Shown: piece by piece, positions 8,634-16,415 of the stretch
Numbering within the stretch: the first letter of the stretch is position 1
Layout: each line of letters opens with the position of its first letter
Source of the DNA: Limnobacter sp. 130
GTDB taxonomy: Bacteria > Pseudomonadota > Gammaproteobacteria > Burkholderiales > Burkholderiaceae_B
Length of the DNA: 64,000 nt
NCBI RefSeq assembly: GCF_902506325.1
Contig: NZ_LR732328.1
Coordinates: 1,175,071-1,239,070, forward strand
Reading direction: 5' to 3'
Notes under the pieces: generated by a model
What the model was told of the DNA's origin: nothing
Seen by the model: the letters and a program-made list of their open reading frames with translations, nothing else
The model's database searches: none
Position numbers and translations under genes: made by a program

Positions 8634-11026
8634 GCCTGAGCAATATTCTGGATGATCCATTGATCAATGAATTGCTGGACAGTGGAGCCTTTCGCTACGC
8701 CTTGCTGGGACACGTCACGGGTGAACTCAGCCTGATCGCTGCAAGCAAATTGTTTCGGCAAGAACTGGGATTCAAATCGGGCGGTGAATTAATTGTGAGC
8801 CGGTATGGCATGTCCATTTACCGCGCCCTGTCCAACGCCTTGCTTCGCCAACAAGGCTGGACCGGCCATGTCAAGGTGAATGAGCAGTGGTTTCGTTTGC
8901 AAATGCTGGCCCATGGCGAATTTGGCGTGCTTCACGAACAAGAGGTCAAGCATGGCAAACCGTCATCGGCACTGCCAACGACCAACACCCCAGAGCAACG
9001 GCTTGATTCAGCCGAGAGCGCCGACAAAAAAATTCCAACCAGCGTGTTACTCAGTGTTGACGACAAAGGGCGAATCAAAAAGGTCAGCCCTTCGCTGGAG
9101 GAGTTTTTGGGGCAAAGCAGCGAACAACTGCAAAACCTGGATGCTGCAAACCTGGTGTTTCGCACCGATGTAGGTCAGTTCAAGCGGGTGCTTGACCAGG
9201 TGAAATATCAAACCGGCTCTACCGATGGTTCCTTTCGCCTGCGCAACACCTTCAATGATGTGGTGTACTTCGACTGGACAGCTGCCTGTATTGGTGCAGA
9301 CATTCTCCTGATTGGCCGTTCGAGCAACATTCATCTTGAAGAAGCCTTGCTGAAAAGCGAAGAACGAATCAACAACATTCTTGAGTCCATGGACGATGCA
9401 TTTTTTGCCATCGACATGAATGGCTACGTGAACTACCTGAATGAGAAAGGCGCCGAATTGCTGGGCAAAAGTGCTGCACTTTTGCTGGGTCGAATGGTGT
9501 GGGAACGTGCCCCCCATTTGAAGAAAACGCCGCTGTTTAAATATGTGAATCAGGCCAAAGGCAGCATGCAGCCTGAAACATTTCAGTGGCAAGACCCCGC
9601 CAATGACATGTGGTACCAAGTCAAGGCCTACCCCAGCGACGAGCTGATCTCGATTTTCTTCACCGACATCAGTTCGATCAAGCGCAATGAAAGCAAAATG
9701 CGGCATCAAGCCACACACGATCCGTTAACGGGTCTTCCCAACCGCCTGGCCTTGTCGCAAACCCTGCAAGAACTGCTTGGCAACGACCAGGTTCAGGACT
9801 TCAAACTGGGCTTGCTGTTCATCGACCTGGACGGCTTTAAAGCGGTGAACGACACGCTTGGCCATGATCGGGGAGACGACCTGCTGATTGCCGTATCCAA
9901 ACGCTTGCGCAGCGTGGTTCGAAGTTCCGACATTGTTGCCCGTTTGTCGGGCGACGAATTTGTAATCACCCTGCCCTACATTGCCGACCAAGACACCGCA
10001 TTCAATGTGGGCCGCAAGGTGGTGGATGCCGTCAGCAAAAAACCGTTTGAGCTGGGTGAAAAGAAAATTTATGTGGGTGCCTCTGTGGGTGTGGCCCTGT
10101 TCCCAACCGATGCCACCGATGTTGAGGGCTTGCTGAAACATGCCGACATTGCGATGTATCAGGCCAAGCAGGCCGGGAAAAATACGGTGCGCGTGTTCCA
10201 CACAAATATGAGTGCCACCTTGCAAACCAAGGTTGATCTGGAAAATGATTTGCACGATGCAATTTTGCACGACCGCATCGAATTGCATTACCAACCGCGA
10301 TTCAATGCCAACGGCTCCATTTGTTCCGTTGAGGCCCTGGCGCGCATGCGTTCACGCACTGGCGAGCTGATTCCCCCTGCCCAGTTCATTCCGATCGCTG
10401 AGGAAACAGGACTGATCATTCCCATGGGTGAACAGGTCATGCGCAAAGCCTGCAAATGGCTGAAAGACACCAATAAAAAACTGAAGAATCCAATCAGTGT
10501 TTCTGTGAATGTATCGGGTATCCAATTGCTGGATGGCAAACTGTGCGGCACTGTCGAAAAGGTGCTTAAACTGAGTGGCCTGCCACCCAAACTGCTTGAG
10601 CTTGAATTGACCGAAACCGTATTGATGCAGAATCAGGACACTGTTTTACAAGACCTGAACCGCTTGCATGAACTGGGCGTTTCTTTGTCGATCGATGATT
10701 TCGGCACGGGTTATTCCTCGCTGGCCACCCTGCACCGCATGCCGGTTCAATCCATCAAACTCGACCGCTCGTTTGTGAGCAATTTGCCCAACAAAACCGA
10801 CAGCGTTATCTTGTCCCGAACCGTATTGGCCATGGCAAAGGCGCTTGGTCTGGGCGTGGTGGCTGAAGGCGTTGAAACCGCCGAGCAACGGGACTTTCTG
10901 ATTGAATCGGGTGTACTTGAGCTACAGGGTTTTGGACTGGCCCGACCAATGACTGCCGACGACTCAAGGCAGTTTGTGTGGGCGCAGCAGATCACCAGCG
11001 ACAAGGCGAAGAAAATTTTGGCGTAA
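8630..11026 (+). CDS. PAS-GGDEF-EAL c-di-GMP turnover protein
   Basis: A 798-residue soluble protein with an N-terminal region of unknown type (1-110), PAS-like domains at about 115-230 and 245-350, a GGDEF domain at about 357-525 and an EAL domain at about 545-790. The cyclase signature reads SGDEF (near residue 440), one change from GGDEF. The phosphodiesterase motifs are intact: VEALAR, LELTETVLM, IDDFGTGYSSL, KLDRSFV and VVAEGVET. It can therefore probably degrade c-di-GMP, and synthesis is uncertain. It overlaps the preceding membrane-protein gene by four bases, which suggests they are made together. Confidence 0.88.
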   Translation: MSLSNILDDPLINELLDSGAFRYALLGHVTGELSLIAASKLFRQELGFKSGGELIVSRYGMSIYRALSNALLRQQGWTGHVKVNEQWFRLQMLAHGEFGVLHEQEVKHGKPSSALPTTNTPEQRLDSAESADKKIPTSVLLSVDDKGRIKKVSPSLEEFLGQSSEQLQNLDAANLVFRTDVGQFKRVLDQVKYQTGSTDGSFRLRNTFNDVVYFDWTAACIGADILLIGRSSNIHLEEALLKSEERINNILESMDDAFFAIDMNGYVNYLNEKGAELLGKSAALLLGRMVWERAPHLKKTPLFKYVNQAKGSMQPETFQWQDPANDMWYQVKAYPSDELISIFFTDISSIKRNESKMRHQATHDPLTGLPNRLALSQTLQELLGNDQVQDFKLGLLFIDLDGFKAVNDTLGHDRGDDLLIAVSKRLRSVVRSSDIVARLSGDEFVITLPYIADQDTAFNVGRKVVDAVSKKPFELGEKKIYVGASVGVALFPTDATDVEGLLKHADIAMYQAKQAGKNTVRVFHTNMSATLQTKVDLENDLHDAILHDRIELHYQPRFNANGSICSVEALARMRSRTGELIPPAQFIPIAEETGLIIPMGEQVMRKACKWLKDTNKKLKNPISVSVNVSGIQLLDGKLCGTVEKVLKLSGLPPKLLELELTETVLMQNQDTVLQDLNRLHELGVSLSIDDFGTGYSSLATLHRMPVQSIKLDRSFVSNLPNKTDSVILSRTVLAMAKALGLGVVAEGVETAEQRDFLIESGVLELQGFGLARPMTADDSRQFVWAQQITSDKAKKILA

Positions 11027-11036
11027 TATTTTTACC

Positions 11037-11387
11037 TCACGCTCGGCCTTCAGCTTTCGCATCTTCCAGGTCAAACTCAACCCCGAATCCGATTGACCCG
11101 CGAAACACTTTCACTTTGATCAAAGGTCCGACCGGGCGAAGCTGATCCCAAATCCAGCGGGCGATATTTTCCGAGGTGGGCAGCTCAATAAATTCATTCA
11201 AATACGAATGATCAAGGCGCTTGTGCACAGCGCCCACCTGTTCGCTCAGCAGGCTTTCAGGCACCACATAACCATCTTTGGCTGGGCCTTCAAACCACAC
11301 CTCGGCGGTGTAGCTGTGCCCATGTAGACCGGGCCAGTCTGGCAATTGGTGGGCTACATCAAAGGTAAATTGCTTGAATACTTTCAT
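11037..11387 (-). CDS. queD: 6-carboxy-5,6,7,8-tetrahydropterin synthase
   Basis: Converts 7,8-dihydroneopterin triphosphate to 6-carboxytetrahydropterin, the first committed step to queuosine. The 116-residue protein has zinc-ligand histidines in FDVAHQLP and GLHGHSY, and a later conserved DHSYLNEF segment. The chosen ATG at 11387 overlaps the queE stop (ATGA), and homologues begin at this MKVFKQF. It converges on the c-di-GMP gene with only 10 bases between the stops. Confidence 0.92.
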   Translation of the reverse strand: MKVFKQFTFDVAHQLPDWPGLHGHSYTAEVWFEGPAKDGYVVPESLLSEQVGAVHKRLDHSYLNEFIELPTSENIARWIWDQLRPVGPLIKVKVFRGSIGFGVEFDLEDAKAEGRA

Positions 11388-12034
11388 GGCATTCCGATCA
11401 CTTTGTGGGTTTGAACGCTCAAACGCCACTGGGGTTTGTGCAGGCAGGTTTGAATGGCCACCTGCATATTCTTTGCTTTCCTGGCTGGTTCAGCGTCGTC
11501 CATGGCTTGCACAAAATAATGCTCAAAATCCAGTTGACCCAATGCATCCAGGTCTTGGCCCAACTGCGGTACCACCACTTTCAATTCGTGGCCGGTGGTT
11601 TGCACCAGCTCACTGCCAAATTTCGGGCTGACGCAAATCCAGTCCACGCCCGCAGGCACAGGCAAGGTGCCGTTGGTTTCAATGGCAATCTCGAATCCCT
11701 GGGCATGCACTGCCTCAATCAAGGCTGTATCCAACTGCAGCGTGGGCTCTCCACCAGTAAACACCACATAGGGTCTGTTCCATGTTGAATCGCCTTCAAA
11801 TGCATTGGCAATGGCCAGCGCCAGCGCTGCTGCATCCTTGAATTTGCCCCCACCCACGCCATCGGTGCCGACAAAATCCGTGTCACAAAACTTGCAAACA
11901 GCTGTTGCCCGGTCTTCTTCGCGACCCGTCCACAAATTACAGCCTGCAAACCGGCAAAATACAGCCGCCCTGCCAGCTTGGGCGCCTTCGCCTTGCAGGG
12001 TATAAAACATCTCTTTGACTGTGTATGTGGCCAC
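11384..12034 (-). CDS. queE: 7-carboxy-7-deazaguanine synthase, radical SAM
   Basis: Rearranges 6-carboxytetrahydropterin to 7-carboxy-7-deazaguanine in queuosine synthesis. The 216-residue protein starts with MFYTLQGEGAQAGR, the QueE signature. The iron-sulfur cysteines are C(33)N, then a longer insert, then CKFCD, which is the extended cluster motif of the proteobacterial QueE type rather than plain CxxxCxxC. SAM-binding TGGEPTLQ follows. It is translationally coupled to queD. Confidence 0.92.
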   Translation of the reverse strand: MATYTVKEMFYTLQGEGAQAGRAAVFCRFAGCNLWTGREEDRATAVCKFCDTDFVGTDGVGGGKFKDAAALALAIANAFEGDSTWNRPYVVFTGGEPTLQLDTALIEAVHAQGFEIAIETNGTLPVPAGVDWICVSPKFGSELVQTTGHELKVVVPQLGQDLDALGQLDFEHYFVQAMDDAEPARKAKNMQVAIQTCLHKPQWRLSVQTHKVIGMP

Positions 12035-12102
12035 GGCTTGATCGCTTGTTTGTTACAGGCGCAATGCTACTTGAATTGGGAAACAGTGCCCAGAAAATAG
12101 GC

Positions 12103-12133
12103 AAAAAAAATGCCCGATATGGTTAATCGGGCA
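12103..12133 (-). terminator. Intrinsic terminator of the candidate small RNA
   Basis: TGCCCGAT and ATCGGGCA form a perfect 8-bp stem with a 7-base loop (12111-12133), followed on the minus strand by eight U (12103-12110). It cannot serve queE, which starts downstream of it, and lies about 280 bases past the nearest upstream gene. Confidence 0.8.
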
Positions 12134-12273
12134 AACCTCAGAAGCAAAAGAGGAGGGATGTGAGCCCTTAGTTTGCAAGCACCCCGATTTCCTTTCAACT
12201 AGATTTTTCGAGGCTTTCCTCGAAACTCCAGAGTTACATCCAAGGTTTTGGACTAGAAGAAAAACTCAAAAAC
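12103..12273 (-). ncRNA. Candidate small RNA of about 170 nt
   Basis: A minus-strand promoter-like pair, TTAACG (12303-12308) and TATATT (12280-12285) with a 17-base spacer, points to a start near 12273. The intrinsic terminator at 12103-12133 gives the end. Inside are a strong hairpin, TTTCGAGG-AAAG-CCTCGAAA (about 12204-12224), and a C-rich CCCTCCTC stretch (about 12149-12157) that could pair with ribosome binding sites. It does not have the end-to-end pairing of 6S RNA, and I do not recognise the family. Expression is unproven. Confidence 0.45.
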
Positions 12274-12279
12274 CGCGGA

Positions 12280-12308
12280 AATATAACCACCGCTTTACTT
12301 TGCGTTAA
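12280..12308 (-). promoter_or_regulatory. Promoter-like -35/-10 pair for the candidate small RNA
   Basis: On the minus strand TTAACG and TATATT are separated by exactly 17 bases. The -10 matches the sigma-70 consensus in five of six positions and the -35 in four of six. Confidence 0.45.
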
Positions 12309-12350
12309 GGCGGCTGTTTTCTTTTCTCGGATTAGAGTCAAACACCAAAT

Positions 12351-12379
12351 CTGAAAGATTGTGGTGTGTGGCACCACAA
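12351..12379 (-). terminator. Hairpin after the DUF3597 gene
   Basis: TTGTGGTG and CACCACAA (8 bp, 5-base loop) are followed on the minus strand by TCTTTC. The stem is good but the U tract is poor, so termination may be partial. Confidence 0.45.
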
Positions 12380-12409
12380 CCGTTTTATTCATCAACAAAT
12401 ATTCAACAA

Positions 12410-12640
12410 TCAATCCAGCAAATCAGCCGGAATGTTGCCCCCGTTGTCCGCCAGTTTTTGAAGCACGGTTTTGTGCAGCCACATGTTCATTTGAGCAGAA
12501 TCGCCCATTTTCTCGGCCGGGCATCCCAACTCAGCGGCCAATTCCTTGCGCGCCGCCAAACTGCTGTCCAATCCCAACAACTTCATCAAATCAACAATCG
12601 ACACTTTCCAGTTCAACTTCTCTGGATTGGCTTTGGCCAT
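12410..12640 (-). CDS. DUF3597-family small protein
   Basis: This 76-residue protein consists almost wholly of the DUF3597 core (SIVDLMKLLGLDSSLAARKE, then MNMWLHKTVLQKLA, ending PADLLD). Many members are longer, with an N-terminal linker and sometimes a LysM or glycine-rich part, which is missing here. No function is established for the domain. ATG 12640 was chosen over a TTG three codons upstream. A poor ribosome site (TTGGAA) precedes it. It lies 38 bases downstream of the DUF1415 gene on the same strand. Confidence 0.75.
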   Translation of the reverse strand: MAKANPEKLNWKVSIVDLMKLLGLDSSLAARKELAAELGCPAEKMGDSAQMNMWLHKTVLQKLADNGGNIPADLLD

Positions 12641-12687
12641 GTTTTCCAACTTGTAACGTTAATTCACAATGTGAAGCAAACTCAGAA

Positions 12688-13260
12688 TCAGCGATCTGCC
12701 CCAGAATCGTTGCGCAAACAGGCTTCAAGCAAAGCACGCATTTTCTCCACACCTTGCTCATTCATGCATTCAATATTGCGCTCCGGGATCAAATCAACTT
12801 CCGGGTAGCTGTCGATTGCGTCGCTCAAACTGTCTTCACGCAGCAGGTGAAGCATTGGGTAGGGGGAACGGTTCGTGTAGTTTTCGGCATCGTCAGGTTC
12901 TGTGCCGCCAAATTGATACTCTGGATGAAAGCTGGCCACTTGATACACACCTTCCAGGTCCATATCCACCAAGAGTTGGTCAGCCAATTCCAGAAAATCG
13001 TTGTACTGGTAAAAATCCTGCAATACCCGGGGATGAATAAGCAAAGTGGTTTCCACTGATTCATCCACATTCAGCAGCGCCAATTCATGTGCCAGCTCAT
13101 CCAGCAAAGTGGCTTCATCAACTGCCTGGCTCACCACAAAACGCACCCGGTTTTTCACCAATTCTCGTTTTGCGAATGGGCACAGGTTAAAGGCCACAAC
13201 CACCTGCTCCACCCACAGCCGAGTGGCCTCGATCATTTCAGAATCGTTCACGGTACTCAT
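12688..13260 (-). CDS. DUF1415 domain protein
   Basis: A 190-residue soluble protein of the conserved DUF1415 family. Recognisable stretches are VVAFNLCPFAKREL near the N-terminus, FHPEYQFGGTEPDDAENYTN in the middle and a C-terminal helix. The CPFA element and the acidic loop are conserved in the family, but no biochemical role is known. Its ATG directly abuts the phosphomannomutase stop, so the two are co-transcribed. Confidence 0.8.
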   Translation of the reverse strand: MSTVNDSEMIEATRLWVEQVVVAFNLCPFAKRELVKNRVRFVVSQAVDEATLLDELAHELALLNVDESVETTLLIHPRVLQDFYQYNDFLELADQLLVDMDLEGVYQVASFHPEYQFGGTEPDDAENYTNRSPYPMLHLLREDSLSDAIDSYPEVDLIPERNIECMNEQGVEKMRALLEACLRNDSGADR

Positions 13261-14652
13261 TTAGAAAGGCAATTTAACGTCGGGGGCCACGGCAAGAATA
13301 GCCGCCTTGAATTCACCTTGAATGCGTGCCAATGCTTCATCACTGTCGGCTTCAAAGCGCATGACCACCACCGGTGTTGTATTGGACGGGCGTGCAAGCC
13401 CGAAGCCATCTGCATATTCTGCACGCACACCATCAATGGTATTCACGGATTCTGAAGTCGGAAACTTTCCTTCAGCTTGCAAGCGCTTGACGATTTCAAA
13501 GTTCACGCCTTCGGCAGTTTGCAACTGCAATTCAGGCGTGCTGGATGAGTTCGGGAGCGCATTCAATTCTGCGCTGGGGTCACTGCCGCGCGACAGAATT
13601 TCAAGCAGACGCACACCTGCATACAGACCGTCATCAAAACCAAACCAGCGTTCTTTGAAAAACACGTGGCCACTCATCTCGCCAGCAAGCGGTGCCCCAG
13701 TTTCCTTTAACTTGGCTTTGATCAGGGAATGTCCTGTTTTCCACATCAAGGGTTCGCCGCCCGCTGCTTTCACAGCCTTGGCCACATGGCGCGTACACTT
13801 CACATCGTAAATCACCATGGCACCCGGGTTGCGTGCAATTACATCGCGGGCAAACAAGATCAACTGGCGATCGGGGTAAATGATTTCACCGTCTTTGGTC
13901 ACTACACCCAGGCGGTCACCGTCGCCGTCAAAAGCCAAGCCAATTTCAGCATCGCCGTTTTTCACGCAGGCAATCAAATCCTGCAAATTCTCAGGGTGGG
14001 CTGGGTCGGGGTGGTGGTTGGGAAAGTTGCCATCCACTTCACAAAACAATTCGGTGACTTCACAGCCCAAGGCTTCGTACAGGGTTTTGGCAAATGCGCC
14101 AGCCACTCCGTTGCCGCAATCGACTGCAATTTTCATGGGGCGCGCCAATTTAATGTGGCCCAGAATATTGCCCAGGTAATCGGGCCACACATTCAGCTCG
14201 CGGTAGCCGCCACGCTGCACACCAGGCACCACGCCACGCACAGGCTTTTCATTTTGAATCCATTTCAGCAAACCCTGAATGGTGTCGCCATACAGCGTTT
14301 CACCCGCCACCATCATTTTCAGGCCGTTGTACTGCGGAGGGTTGTGGCTGCCGGTGACCTGCACCCCGGTGCCATTGCCCAGCAAGAAGGTTGCAAAATA
14401 AACCAAGGGGGTGGCCACCATGCCCACATCCACAACATTCACACCGGCATCGCGAAACCCGTCAGCCAAAGCACCGCACAGGCGCGGGCCGGAAAGGCGA
14501 CCGTCGCGCCCTACCACTGCCTCGTTCTTGCCACGGCTTAGTGCCAATTGCCCCAAAGCACGGCCCACACAATACGCTGCGTCTTCGGTCAATGTGTCGT
14601 CCACAATGCCGCGAATATCATAGGCCTTGAAAATGGAGGAGGAGATGCTCAT
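13261..14652 (-). CDS. Phosphomannomutase/phosphoglucomutase
   Basis: Interconverts hexose 1- and 6-phosphates, feeding GDP-mannose and UDP-glucose for surface polysaccharide. At 463 residues it has the AlgC-type four-domain plan. The N-terminal element is FKAYDIRGIVDD, the phosphoserine loop is VTGSHNPPQYNG, the magnesium loop is AFDGDGDRLGVV, the sugar-specificity loop lies near GEMSGHVFF, and the C-terminal phosphate-binding region ends in RPSNTTPVVVMRFEA. Transcribed away from apaH, which is divergent. Confidence 0.9.
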   Translation of the reverse strand: MSISSSIFKAYDIRGIVDDTLTEDAAYCVGRALGQLALSRGKNEAVVGRDGRLSGPRLCGALADGFRDAGVNVVDVGMVATPLVYFATFLLGNGTGVQVTGSHNPPQYNGLKMMVAGETLYGDTIQGLLKWIQNEKPVRGVVPGVQRGGYRELNVWPDYLGNILGHIKLARPMKIAVDCGNGVAGAFAKTLYEALGCEVTELFCEVDGNFPNHHPDPAHPENLQDLIACVKNGDAEIGLAFDGDGDRLGVVTKDGEIIYPDRQLILFARDVIARNPGAMVIYDVKCTRHVAKAVKAAGGEPLMWKTGHSLIKAKLKETGAPLAGEMSGHVFFKERWFGFDDGLYAGVRLLEILSRGSDPSAELNALPNSSSTPELQLQTAEGVNFEIVKRLQAEGKFPTSESVNTIDGVRAEYADGFGLARPSNTTPVVVMRFEADSDEALARIQGEFKAAILAVAPDVKLPF

Positions 14653-14766
14653 GGGTGAATACCTGAATTAGTCAAATAAGGAAAAAGAAGACGCAATGGC
14701 CTTGTCGCATTGAAAGCACATACACAAGGCATAATACTACTTTCGTTGTTTTGGTTTGTTTTCAAT

Positions 14767-15612
14767 ATGGCCAACTATGTGATTGGCGACGTTCAAGGTT
14801 GTCTGGATTCTTTACTCAAGCTTTTGGACAAGGTGCAATTCAACCCCCAGCTTGACGAGCTGTGGTTTGCAGGCGACCTGGTGAATCGCGGCCCAAAATC
14901 GCGGGATACCCTGCGGTTTGTAAAAAGCCTGGGGGAACGCGCCCACGCCGTGCTGGGCAATCACGACTTGCACCTGTTGGCCCTGTGGTGCAACAGTGGC
15001 CGCAGCCACGAAAGCGACACCATTGCTGAAGTGGTCAACGCGCCCGACGGCCAGGAACTGATTGATTGGCTACGCAGCCAGCCTTTGGCCTTGCGCCTGC
15101 CGAACGTTAACCACACACTGCACAATGCTTTGCTGACGCATGCGGGCATTCTGGCCCAATGGAGTTTCAGCGATGCCGTTCAGTTGTCCGGTGAAGTGCA
15201 ACAAATGCTGGCGGGCCCCGAATGGAAAACATTCATGGCCGAATTGTATGGCAACAAGCCCAATCGTTGGGACCCCACCCTCGAAGGATTTGATCGCCTG
15301 CGTTTGATTGTGAATGTGTTTACTCGCATGCGCATGGTGCGCGACGACGGCAAAATTGATTTCAAATACAAACTGGAACCTGCCGACGCGCCGCCCGACC
15401 TGAAGCCTTGGTTTGATACCCCACGCGAGTTTGCAAACGAAGGGCCAATTGTATTTGGGCACTGGTCTACATTGGGGGCACTGAAAAACAAGGCGGGATA
15501 TTGTCTGGACACAGGTTGTGTGTGGGGCGGGCAACTGACGGCGCTGCGGCTTGAAGATGAAGCCATTATTCAGGTAGAGGCGGTCGAGCCACCCTTGCCT
15601 GCCATTCCTTAA
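14767..15612 (+). CDS. apaH: Symmetrical bis(5'-nucleosyl)-tetraphosphatase
   Basis: Hydrolyses Ap4A to two ADP and can remove Np4 caps from RNA. The 281-residue protein has the metallophosphatase motifs in order: GDVQGC near residue 8, GDLVNRGPKS, GNHDLH, then histidines in LLTHAG and VFGHWS, and the Asp/Cys of CLDTGCVWGG. ATG 14767 is chosen because homologues start with MANYVIGDVQGC; the upstream extension is AT-rich and unlike the family. No good ribosome site is visible. Its stop faces the plsC stop seven bases away. Confidence 0.93.
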   Translation: MANYVIGDVQGCLDSLLKLLDKVQFNPQLDELWFAGDLVNRGPKSRDTLRFVKSLGERAHAVLGNHDLHLLALWCNSGRSHESDTIAEVVNAPDGQELIDWLRSQPLALRLPNVNHTLHNALLTHAGILAQWSFSDAVQLSGEVQQMLAGPEWKTFMAELYGNKPNRWDPTLEGFDRLRLIVNVFTRMRMVRDDGKIDFKYKLEPADAPPDLKPWFDTPREFANEGPIVFGHWSTLGALKNKAGYCLDTGCVWGGQLTALRLEDEAIIQVEAVEPPLPAIP

Positions 15613-15619
15613 ACCCGGC

Positions 15620-16387
15620 CTACTCGCTTGAACTTGCACCACTGGTTTGCCGGCACAATTCGCAGATCTTCAGGTGCGCTTCATCGCTGAGTTCATGCCG
15701 GGTTCGCCCATCGGTATCAATCGGTGCATGAATGTACAACTGCACCACGAAACCGGTCTTGCTGTTCATCAAAACCTGAATGTTCTCCAGCAGCGTTTGC
15801 TCGCCCACAAAGGCGGGCTCGGCTGAAAACTGTCCATCGGGGGTGAAGTACTGCAAGCTCACAGGCAACATAGGCACATGGGCCTGAATGGCGGGTTGCA
15901 CAAAGTTGCTGTGGAAATGCAAAGGCGCATCGCCAGGCCCGGTTGTTCCTTCAGGAAACACAGCCACACAGCGCCCCGAGCCCAGCACTTTCACCGCAGC
16001 GTGAATCACATCGCGCACGGCGTGGCGTTTGCCCCGCTCAATAAACAGCGTGCCGCTGCGCTTGGCCAGCAAACCACCAATGGGCCATTTTGAAATTTCA
16101 GACTTGGCAATGAAGGTCACAGGATGAATGCTGTTGAACGCAAAAATATCGAGCCAGGACACATGGGTGCTGTAAAGCAAACAGGGTTGGTGAATGGCGT
16201 AATTTGATTCCACCGATTCGTACACCACTTTCACCTGCACATTCAAAATGCCCAGTAATTGGCGTGCCCAACGCTTTTCAACGCCCTGCCTCAAAGCCTT
16301 GCCCAACAACGGCCAAAACACCAAAGCCACTACAAAACCGTACAACAGATGCGTCACCAGACGAAGCAACATGAACACTTTACGCAT
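15620..16387 (-). CDS. plsC: 1-acyl-sn-glycerol-3-phosphate acyltransferase (PlsC family)
   Basis: Transfers an acyl chain to lysophosphatidic acid in phospholipid synthesis at the inner membrane. The 255-residue protein has an N-terminal hydrophobic helix (about 7-27), the catalytic HX4D box as HVSWLD, the substrate-binding FIERGKR, and FPEGTT. It is the last gene of the pyr operon on the minus strand, 28 bases after the dihydroorotase-like gene. Acyl specificity cannot be told, and a paralogue elsewhere could be the main enzyme. Confidence 0.85.
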   Translation of the reverse strand: MRKVFMLLRLVTHLLYGFVVALVFWPLLGKALRQGVEKRWARQLLGILNVQVKVVYESVESNYAIHQPCLLYSTHVSWLDIFAFNSIHPVTFIAKSEISKWPIGGLLAKRSGTLFIERGKRHAVRDVIHAAVKVLGSGRCVAVFPEGTTGPGDAPLHFHSNFVQPAIQAHVPMLPVSLQYFTPDGQFSAEPAFVGEQTLLENIQVLMNSKTGFVVQLYIHAPIDTDGRTRHELSDEAHLKICELCRQTSGASSSE

Positions 16388-16415
16388 GCCTTGAAGTCCC
16401 TAAGCCTGAAAGCCC

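Larger units (their letters stand above)
12035..12409. other. 375-base non-coding interval between queE and a DUF3597 gene
   Basis: No protein gene is supported here. On the minus strand the interval contains, in order of transcription, the hairpin ending the DUF3597 gene (12351-12379), a promoter-like pair (12280-12308), a structured stretch, and a strong intrinsic terminator (12103-12133). The last 68 bases before queE carry its upstream region. This order is what a stand-alone small-RNA gene would look like. Confidence 0.6.

Noticed and set aside
12103-12273. 6S RNA or tmRNA
   Set aside because: The ends do not pair as in 6S RNA and there is no tRNA-like part; only an unnamed small RNA can be proposed.
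12361-13059. 232-codon plus-strand frame
   Set aside because: Antisense to the DUF3597 and DUF1415 genes, which have conserved products on the minus strand.
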